Source: Deltaproteobacteria bacterium
Lineage (GTDB): Bacteria; Desulfobacterota; Desulfarculia; Adiutricales; Adiutricaceae
DNA length: 6,439 nt
Direction: 5' to 3'
NCBI GenBank assembly: GCA_031278795.1
Contig: JAITJT010000138.1
Location: 1 to 6,439 of the forward strand
The position numbers and the translations under genes are program-made. Positions within the stretch are counted from its first letter, which is position 1. Each line of letters starts with the position of its first letter. Positions 1 through 4,221 of this stretch are shown one piece after another. Below the pieces are notes generated by a model, which did no database searches, was not told the origin of the DNA, and saw nothing but the letters and a program-made list of their open reading frames with translations.

Positions 1-230
1 CCTCCAGACTCTCGGAGATACTTTTTGTGGTCAAAGACGCTAAAAAAGCGCGACTTCCCACGGGACTGTTCATCATCCCGGTTAATATAGCTTTTTGGCG
101 CCTTCCACACAGATGCTAGTTTCTAGGGCTATCTGGGAGAGGTGCCGTAAAAGCAGCTTAGGACAGTAACTCATAATTATTGTTTTGTCAAGCATTTTTT
201 GGGGAGATTTTTAAGTCTTTTTAGCTGGTC
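1..230. other. Window-edge segment, no assignable gene
   Basis: No gene can be assigned here. Two minus-strand frames stay open to the window edge: one from a GTG at 108-110 (36 codons, begins VWKAPKSY) and one from ATG ATG at 78-83 (begins MMNSPVG). Two plus-strand frames are also open, to stops near 90 and 119. None has a convincing Shine-Dalgarno sequence and all are too short to judge. The candidate promoter at 163-191 points left, which mildly favours the 5' end of a minus-strand gene lying mostly outside the window. The segment 120-230 is AT-rich with several T runs and shows no other feature. Confidence 0.3.
163..191 (-). promoter_or_regulatory. Possible sigma70-type promoter, minus strand
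   Basis: On the minus strand a perfect -35 TTGACA (186-191) is followed after 17 bases by TACTGT (163-168). The latter keeps the T, A and final T of the -10 consensus. Transcription would start near 156 and run off the left edge. The -35 box and spacing are good and the -10 is mediocre. The gene it would serve cannot be identified. Confidence 0.35.
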
Positions 231-233
231 TAA

Positions 234-295
234 GAGGCTAAGAACTTGGAGGCTTGGAGGCAAAGAGGCTTAGAGGCTGGAAAATTGGAGGCTGG
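234..295 (+). repeat. GAGGC octamer tandem array
   Basis: GAGGC occurs at 234, 249, 257, 265, 273 and 288. The segment reads as 8-base units GAGGCTNN with two 7-base interruptions (gaacttg and aaaattg), giving a unit-length pattern of 8-7-8-8-8-8-7-8. Four units are contiguous at 249-280. The period is not a multiple of three and no reading frame covers it, so it is a non-coding microsatellite-like or protein-binding array. Confidence 0.7.
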
Positions 296-308
296 GAAAG
301 GCTTTAAG

Positions 309-389
309 AAGCTTTTGAACATAAAAAGCTTTAATTTAGCTATATATAGTCACATATAAGCCTAAAATAAAAAATATATACCGTATATA
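309..389. other. AT-rich stretch with two small palindromes
   Basis: Two inverted repeats are visible in very AT-rich DNA. AAGCTTTT (309-316) and AAAAGCTT (324-331) can form an 8-bp hairpin with a 7-base loop. TATATAC (375-381) and GTATATA (383-389) are mirror halves around one C. They could be an operator, a weak processing or termination hairpin, or a chance product of AT richness. Nothing nearby decides between these. Confidence 0.4.
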
Positions 390-438
390 GTGGATATTAT
401 GGGATAAAGGACCAAGCGTGGCTGAGAGGATAGTCTAT

Positions 439-465
439 AAAAAAAGGAAGATGAGGCCCCTCTTC
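439..465 (-). terminator. Probable intrinsic terminator for the OB-fold gene
   Basis: Read on the minus strand, GAAGA (465-461) can pair with TCTTC (451-447) around a short GC-rich loop. A run of seven T residues follows (445-439). It lies about 115 bases downstream of the stop of the minus-strand OB-fold gene and is the first hairpin-plus-T-run met by that transcript. The stem is short (5 bp plus possible extra pairs past a bulge), so efficiency is uncertain. Confidence 0.5.
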
Positions 466-490
466 AAGAATCATGAGCTTGGAAGCTAAG

Positions 491-574
491 GCCTAATATT
501 TTGGGCCTAATATCTTGGGCCTACTATCTTGGGCATGGTATATCGGGCCTGGAATCTTGGGCCTGGAATCTCAT
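491..574. repeat. Six tandem 14-bp repeats
   Basis: Six head-to-tail 14-base units start at 491, 505, 519, 533, 547 and 561. The consensus on the plus strand is GCCTAATATCTTGG. Units 1-3 differ from each other at one or two positions, unit 4 (GCATGGTATATCGG) is the most divergent, and units 5-6 carry GCCTGGAATC. The array sits just past the stop codon of the minus-strand OB-fold gene and before its probable terminator, so it would be transcribed as a 3' untranslated region. Fourteen is not a multiple of three, so it is non-coding. Confidence 0.85.
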
Positions 575-579
575 CCTTA

Positions 580-1128
580 TTATTTGGTGGTGAAGAGATA
601 GCAATCCTCCAGCTCAGGGTCGCCCATCATGACGCCACCACCGGTGCCTGCCAAGCTTATATTTTCCCCCTTGGCGAGTTTCACCAGATCCTTTTCTTGA
701 CCCCCACTAAAATGGCAGCCAACAATCCCCAGCATGTTGTTGGTCTCAAGAGTAACCACTGGGTTACCGTCAAAGTCGGCCATGATGCTTTGAATTTTGC
801 CGGTTATCAATATGGCCTTACCCTTATATTTCTGATCCCCGGCCAGTTGATTTTTGTTGTAAACATCATAGAGATCTACGGCTGCTATCTCAATCCAGCT
901 GAAGTCGGCGCCGTCAATCTTCCCTGTATATGTGACTCCCGGGGCCGCGGGATCCTCCTCTCCTGAAGCTAGCTGGGCCTTGTCCTTGACTTGATCAAAT
1001 TTTGCCCAAGGGAGAGAGTTTCCCGAAACAGCCTTCTCCTCAAACTGGGAAAGAGCTGGGAGCGCGGAAAAGAGCATGCTAATAAGGCCAAGGCTTATAC
1101 ATATAGCTAACTTTTGTATGTTCAACAT
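580..1128 (-). CDS. Secreted tRNA_anti-like (OB-fold) protein
   Basis: This is a 182-residue protein with an N-terminal signal peptide: K6, a hydrophobic stretch of about 7-25, and probable cleavage after ALS, around residue 27. It is therefore expected in the periplasm. After a linker, residues 83-180 match my recollection of the tRNA_anti-like OB-fold family. Signature positions are DLYDVYNKNQ (86-95), the YKGK turn (101-104), the ITGKI strand (108-112), two cysteines (C138, C176) that could pair, and a KGE turn (153-155). The family is widespread but poorly characterised; the name reflects fold similarity, not proven tRNA binding. Start choice: AAAGGA lies 7 bases before the ATG at 1128. 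An ATG two codons upstream (1134) leaves only about 1-2 bases, so 1128 is preferred. It is transcribed alone, downstream of the tRNA terminator; no clear promoter of its own is visible in 1135-1310. Confidence 0.85.
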   Translation of the reverse strand: MLNIQKLAICISLGLISMLFSALPALSQFEEKAVSGNSLPWAKFDQVKDKAQLASGEEDPAAPGVTYTGKIDGADFSWIEIAAVDLYDVYNKNQLAGDQKYKGKAILITGKIQSIMADFDGNPVVTLETNNMLGIVGCHFSGGQEKDLVKLAKGENISLAGTGGGVMMGDPELEDCYLFTTK

Positions 1129-1310
1129 TTTCATTTCCTTTCAGGGTCGGCTTTTTAAGTTCTACAAGGGAGGTTTTTGGTATTTTTTTTTGTTTTTTAT
1201 GATTTAGGCCTTGTAATTTAAGCGCTTATCTTATGAATGCTACATAACCTATACCACACACAGCTTCCAAGAAGAACATAGCCAAAGGCACGTATGCATT
1301 AAGGCCCACA

Positions 1311-1348
1311 TAAAAATAAAGCCCCGTCAAAGGCCTCTTTAGCCGGGG
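1311..1348 (-). terminator. Intrinsic terminator of the tRNA operon
   Basis: On the minus strand, CCCCG (1348-1344) pairs with CGGGG (1326-1322). The arms enclose a second complementary pair, AAAG and CTTT, and the hairpin is followed by TTTATTTTTA (1320-1311). It lies about 40 bases beyond the CCA end of tRNA-Thr and before the next minus-strand gene, so it ends the tRNA transcript and separates it from the OB-fold gene. Confidence 0.75.
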
Positions 1349-1390
1349 ATTGAAAATTAGAATCTTCTGTTTAAAAAAAAGAAAGCGTTC

Positions 1391-1466
1391 TGGAGCCCAC
1401 AATCGGAATCGAACCGATGACCTCATCCTTACCAAGGATGTGCTCTACCGACTGAGCTATGTGGGC
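1391..1466 (-). tRNA. tRNA-Thr (GGT)
   Basis: A 76-base cloverleaf. The acceptor arms GCCCACA and TGTGGGC pair perfectly, the discriminator is T, and CCA is encoded. The D arm is AGCTCAGTCGGTAGAGC. The anticodon stem CATCC/GGATG holds the loop TTGGTAA with anticodon GGT, which reads ACC and ACT threonine codons. The T arm carries GGTTCGATTCC. It is the last gene of the Tyr-Gly-Thr operon, 83 bases after tRNA-Gly. Confidence 0.97.
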
Positions 1467-1549
1467 AAATAAATGAGCAACTCTTACTAATAGTAGAGAG
1501 CTTTAACATGTCCAAGAGGCTTATAGCTGTAATGTTATAACAAAAAAGA

Positions 1550-1626
1550 TGGAGCGGGAAACGGGGCTCGAACCCGCGACCCTCAGCTTGGAAGGCTGAC
1601 GCTCTAGCCAACTGAGCTATTCCCGC
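1550..1626 (-). tRNA. tRNA-Gly (TCC)
   Basis: A 77-base cloverleaf with acceptor arms GCGGGAA/TTCCCGC, discriminator T and encoded CCA. The anticodon stem TCAGC/GCTGA holds the loop CTTCCAA with anticodon TCC, which reads GGA and GGG glycine codons. The T loop is the standard GTTCGAGCC. It is the middle gene of the operon, 35 bases downstream of tRNA-Tyr. The 83-base spacer after it contains small inverted repeats (for example CTCT-ACT/AGT-AGAG near 1481-1500), which may guide processing. Confidence 0.97.
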
Positions 1627-1661
1627 TCATGGAAAAAATACAGCTAAAAATTACAAGTCTA

Positions 1662-1747
1662 TGGTGGAGGGAGGAGGGTTCGAACCTCCGTAGGCGTTTG
1701 CCGGCAGATTTACAGTCTGCTCCCTTTAACCACTCGGGCATCCCTCC
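1662..1747 (-). tRNA. tRNA-Tyr (GTA)
   Basis: An 86-base class II tRNA with a long variable arm. The acceptor arms GGAGGGA/TCCCTCC are followed by discriminator A and encoded CCA. The anticodon stem GCAGA/TCTGC holds the loop CTGTAAA with anticodon GTA. The variable arm (CGGCAAACGCCTACG) and the T loop GGTTCGAACCC are typical of bacterial tyrosine tRNA. It is the first gene of the operon. Confidence 0.97.
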
Positions 1748-1826
1748 AAATCAAAAAAAAGACCTTTAAGCCAAGGTGGGTGCCGGCCCATCGGGTGGCG
1801 CTTCCCCATCTGACTGGTAAAGAGGG

Positions 1827-1856
1827 ATTTTAGCCTCAGAGGCGGCAATCTGTCAA
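1827..1856 (-). promoter_or_regulatory. Promoter of the Tyr-Gly-Thr tRNA operon
   Basis: On the minus strand a perfect -35 TTGACA (1856-1851) is followed after 18 bases by TAAAAT (1832-1827), a 5/6 match to the -10 consensus. The start would fall near 1820, leaving a leader of about 70 bases before mature tRNA-Tyr. It is the only good sigma70-type signal before the cluster. Confidence 0.75.
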
Positions 1857-1921
1857 CAAAAAATCCCCTAGGCGGCCACTTGGGTTCATTTTGGCCCTTG
1901 CAGCGGGCCTAAAATGACAAA

Positions 1922-2047
1922 TGAGTGCCCTTGGCTAGCAAACAAGGCCCTTGTTCTTATGGGATGTTTTTGGGGCCTTTCAAGGGCACTAGGGTGTGTC
2001 TAAGGAAACTTAGGGGTGTTTGGCGGCCTTTTTAGGCCTTTGTTTAG
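1922..2047 (+). ncRNA. Candidate structured RNA (hypothetical)
   Basis: No frame here is coding, but inverted repeats are dense. AGTGCCCTTG (1924-1933) and CAAGGGCACT (1981-1990) form a perfect 10-bp stem. Inside it, AACAAG/CTTGTT (1941-1955) forms a local hairpin. Alternatively, AAGGCCC (1944-1950) pairs with GGGCCTT (1973-1979) to extend the outer stem. Then come CTAAG-GAAA-CTTAG (2000-2013), a hairpin closed by a GNRA tetraloop, and GGCCT/AGGCC (2025-2038) followed by TTTGTTT, which resembles a weak terminator. A TAAAAT (1910-1915) would place a transcript start about where the first stem begins, but no good -35 is present. No known RNA family is recognised. Expression and strand are inference. 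Confidence 0.3.
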
Positions 2048-2060
2048 ATATTTATAGGGA

Positions 2061-2220
2061 AAACAGACACTCTTTAAAAAGTCCCTATTCTATAAGGAAA
2101 GCCGCGACCCTTTAAGAAAAGCCCCTATTGTTTAAGGAAATCCACGACCATTTAAGAAAAGTGCCTATTGTTTAAGGAAAATCTCAAGCCTTTAAAAAAA
2201 GCCCCCATTGTTTAAGGAAA
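2061..2220. repeat. 4 x 40-bp tandem array built of 20-bp half units
   Basis: Four exactly 40-base units start at 2061, 2101, 2141 and 2181. Each is a diverged 10-base block, then TTTAAGAAAA, GCCCCTATTG-like sequence, and TTTAAGGAAA. The last 30 bases of units 2, 3 and 4 differ from one another by only a few positions; unit 1 is the most degraded. Each unit is therefore two 20-base halves, both ending in TTTAAGRAAA, so this AT element recurs every 20 bases, close to two helical turns. It is non-coding (40 is not a multiple of 3) and lies about 175 bases before the promoter of the membrane-protein gene. It is too regular and too short-spaced for CRISPR. Confidence 0.9.
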
Positions 2221-2393
2221 GCCAGAGCGCCTTGGCACTTCTCCAAGAGGCTTTTGGCCATAAAATGGCTGCGATTTTTTTACTACTATTTTGGGTATCT
2301 TTGGGGTCATTTTTTAGGCTTTTGCTTTGCCAGGACTAAGGAAACAGAGAGGGGCTATCTTGAAAAAAGTCCAGGCTCCAAGCCTTTCCAATA

Positions 2394-2402
2394 TGCTATA
2401 AT
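2394..2402 (+). promoter_or_regulatory. Extended -10 promoter of the membrane-protein gene
   Basis: A perfect TATAAT (2397-2402) is preceded by TGC, giving the extended -10 TGCTATAAT. No recognisable -35 is present at 16-18 bases, which is common for extended -10 promoters. The start would be near 2409, leaving about 90 bases of leader before the preferred start codon at 2501. The same nine bases recur at the operon promoter near 4060. Confidence 0.6.
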
Positions 2403-2483
2403 ACTCATTTACCAAATTGAGATGATGAATATCAAAAAAGATGCCCACTAGGTTAACACTCCCAAGAAGCCTCCAGCCTCCCC

Positions 2484-2500
2484 GGCCCAAGGGGCGGGCC
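2484..2500 (+). promoter_or_regulatory. Ribosome site displayed in a small hairpin
   Basis: GGCCC (2484-2488) and GGGCC (2496-2500) are perfectly complementary and abut the ATG at 2501. The 7-base loop AAGGGGC contains the Shine-Dalgarno sequence. It supports 2501 as the start codon. The stem may tune initiation, but regulation is only inferred. Confidence 0.45.
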
Positions 2501-3748
2501 ATGGGCATGATTATAATCTTCTGCCTGGCCCTGGTCGCGCTCGCGCTGGGGCTGTGGCGCGCCCTGGGCGCGCTCGCGCTTAATAACCCGGTCTTCTCCT
2601 TGGGGCTGGTGGACAGTTTCGGACTCGCTATGATCTTGGGAGGCCTCTACTGGGGGGTGGTGGCCAACCCGGACACGGTCATCTTGGAGCCGCTTCTGGC
2701 CATAAACCTCTTCTGCGGGGCCTTGGTCTTCATCCTCTTCTTTTTTATCATGCCAGATAATATTGGAGAGGCTAAGCTCACCGGCTGGAAGCTCTTCCTC
2801 ATCCCTCTTTTACTCTTCCCAGGCTTCTTCTTCTGGGCCTCTAGCCCGCCTTTTCTGTGCGCGCTCTGTTTCCCGGAGGAGAAAGGCACCGGAAGGGGAC
2901 TCTTCACGGTGGTGGCCCTGGTCTTTTTCTCCCTGGCCGCGGGTCTCTTTGGAAGCGGCATCTGGGAGAGGCACTCTCCCCTTAGCCACAGATACATTGG
3001 CGACATCTCCATATTCCTCTCCGTAGCCTTGGGGCTCTGGCTCTGGATGAGACGCCCCCCCAGGGACACGGAAGAGATGCCCCTGCGCTTCTTTCCGGTT
3101 AAATCCTTGGGCTACTGGACGGGTGACAAGATCTACGGCCAAGAGCTCCTGGTCTACAGCCGCGTGAAACGCACCCTCACCCCCAGCTCCTTCATCGGCT
3201 CGGTTGCCGCAGGCGGCCTGGTGCAGCTCTCCCTGGGCACCAAGCTGCCCTGGAAGGAGACCTACGCCTGCGAGCCTGTTATCCTGGTACTTGTCACCCT
3301 GGGTCTGGGGGCCCTCCTGTGGGGACCCTTAATCGCCAGCTTCACACCCCCCATGACCACCCTGGCCTTAAACAGCCTGGTACTCTCCTTTTTTCTACTT
3401 GGCCCTTTAAAGCCAGATGGAAATCTAAGCTATGAGCTGACCCTAAGCCTCGCGCCGCTTCTGTGCGCCGGGGCCCTGGTTCCCCTCTATCTAAGGGTGG
3501 GGGTCTCCAGACACGACTTCCTGCCCTACTCCTTGGGAAAGATGGACATCTTCTTGGTTTCCGGCTTTTTCTTAGGGGGAAGCCTAAGCTTCCTCTACAC
3601 CGCCAAACCCATCTTCCACCTGGCTACAACCACAATCCTAGGCATCCTGGCCCTGGCCTCGGCCGCCCTGGCGGCCGGGCCTTCTTTGTCCTGGACAGTA
3701 CCCCTCATCTTGACCGCGGGTATTGGGCTTCTGTATTACACACTCTAA
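2501..3748 (+). CDS. Polytopic membrane protein of unknown function
   Basis: This 415-residue, very hydrophobic protein has about twelve predicted membrane segments. They lie roughly at residues 3-25, 33-54, 61-84, 97-115, 132-151, 168-183, 258-280, 286-303, 310-331, 347-366, 372-392 and 396-413. The longest polar stretch, about 184-227, is rich in charged residues (RRPPRDTEE, WTGDKIYGQE) and separates two six-helix halves. Half-to-half symmetry is possible but I see no repeated motif. I do not recognise a family; transporter, flippase and assembly-factor roles are all open. Start choice: AAGGGG (2489-2494) lies 6 bases before the ATG at 2501. An in-frame ATG at 2441 would add 20 proline/arginine-rich residues and lacks a ribosome site. 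Codons are GC-rich and leucine is mostly CTC/CTG/TTG/CTT. It appears monocistronic, with its own promoter and a downstream hairpin. Confidence 0.85.
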   Translation: MGMIIIFCLALVALALGLWRALGALALNNPVFSLGLVDSFGLAMILGGLYWGVVANPDTVILEPLLAINLFCGALVFILFFFIMPDNIGEAKLTGWKLFLIPLLLFPGFFFWASSPPFLCALCFPEEKGTGRGLFTVVALVFFSLAAGLFGSGIWERHSPLSHRYIGDISIFLSVALGLWLWMRRPPRDTEEMPLRFFPVKSLGYWTGDKIYGQELLVYSRVKRTLTPSSFIGSVAAGGLVQLSLGTKLPWKETYACEPVILVLVTLGLGALLWGPLIASFTPPMTTLALNSLVLSFFLLGPLKPDGNLSYELTLSLAPLLCAGALVPLYLRVGVSRHDFLPYSLGKMDIFLVSGFFLGGSLSFLYTAKPIFHLATTTILGILALASAALAAGPSLSWTVPLILTAGIGLLYYTL

Positions 3749-3760
3749 AATTTAGGAAGA

Positions 3761-3779
3761 GCCCCGCCTAAGGCGGGGC
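3761..3779 (+). terminator. GC hairpin after the membrane-protein gene
   Basis: GCCCCGCC (3761-3768) and GGCGGGGC (3772-3779) form a perfect 8-bp stem with loop TAA, 12 bases past the stop codon. The stem is very stable. The downstream sequence (ctatgatccggtttt) has no immediate T run, so it may be a weak intrinsic terminator or a 3'-end stabiliser. Read on the minus strand it is followed by a moderately T-rich stretch. Confidence 0.6.
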
Positions 3780-4038
3780 CTATGATCCGGTTTTCACGGA
3801 AGTAGCTTTTAATAAGGCAGTTAATGTAACAGTACTAGGACAGCTAAGATAAAACTTAAGCGTGTAAGCTCTTATGAATTTAGCATGAGGGGCGTAGATG
3901 GCGGTGATTAGCATGTGATTAGGCGATTGATTTGGGAAATTATTGGAAGCTAGTATGTAGAAGCTTTATGTATTGTTATGGATGTTTCTAGGCCATAGAT
4001 AAAAACAAGTCTCCAAAGGAAAGGCCAATTATTGTTTT
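3780..4038. other. Non-coding spacer upstream of the xseB operon
   Basis: This is about 260 bases of AT-rich sequence with no ORF of note and no RNA gene that I recognise. The only local structure seen is an 8-base direct repeat GTGATTAG at 3904-3911 and 3915-3922. The copies are 11 bases apart, on the same helix face, but about 140 bases upstream of the operon promoter. Confidence 0.5.
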
Positions 4039-4065
4039 TTGGAAAAAATCCCAAGCTGCTATAAT
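4039..4065 (+). promoter_or_regulatory. Promoter of the xseB-ispA-dxs operon
   Basis: A perfect extended -10, TGCTATAAT (4057-4065), has TATAAT at 4060-4065. Upstream, TTGGAA (4039-4044) is a 4/6 match to the -35 but at a short 15-base spacing, so recognition probably relies on the extended -10. Transcription would start near 4072, giving a leader of about 150 bases before xseB. Confidence 0.65.
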
Positions 4066-4071
4066 TGGCGC

Positions 4072-4221
4072 TCCCGGGGAGAGAGCCCTTGAGCCTCCAC
4101 CCCAAAACGGCCCCTAAAGAGGCCCTTGCCCCGGAAAGCTCACTACTTACGGCCTAAAGAGAGGCCTCCTCATCCCCACCATCCCACACAAGCCCCTTAA
4201 ACCAGAGGGAAAGAAGATTCC
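4072..4221 (+). promoter_or_regulatory. Structured 5' leader of the xseB operon
   Basis: The predicted untranslated leader is GC-rich, with several complementary blocks. CCGGGG (4074-4079) can pair with CCCCGG (4129-4134). Inside that, GGCC (4109-4112) pairs with GGCC (4121-4124) around CCTAAAGA. A separate hairpin GGCCT/AGGCC (4151-4166) encloses AAAGAG. No T run follows, so it does not look like a classical attenuator. I recognise no riboswitch class, and no leader peptide with a start codon is evident. Confidence 0.35.

Noticed and set aside
529..966. 145-codon plus-strand ORF
   Set aside because: It is antisense to the OB-fold protein, which has a signal peptide, family motifs and a good ribosome site on the other strand.
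1226..1611. Two minus-strand ORFs across the tRNA genes
   Set aside because: They run through tRNA-Thr, tRNA-Gly and the terminator and are translations of RNA genes.
2061..2220. CRISPR-like repeat/spacer reading of the 40-bp array
   Set aside because: The 10-base 'spacers' are far too short and partly alike between units, the repeat itself splits into 20-base halves, and no cas gene is near.
2265..2339. 24-residue hydrophobic micro-ORF (begins MAAIFLLLFW)
   Set aside because: The only candidate ribosome site is about 14 bases away and T-rich DNA yields such hydrophobic peptides by chance. Not supportable without comparison.
2254..2451. 65-codon plus-strand ORF (TTG start) with a hydrophobic N-terminus
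   Set aside because: The TTG start is only 3 bases from its candidate ribosome site, the extended -10 promoter of the next gene lies inside it, and codon use does not match the neighbouring genes.
2441..2500. Upstream ATG extending the membrane protein by 20 residues
   Set aside because: No ribosome site precedes it and the added residues are proline/arginine-rich and non-hydrophobic; the ATG at 2501 has a well-spaced AAGGGG.
2647..3142. Overlapping ORFs in other frames of the membrane-protein gene
   Set aside because: GC-rich third positions leave shadow frames open; they have arginine/serine/proline-rich products and no ribosome sites.
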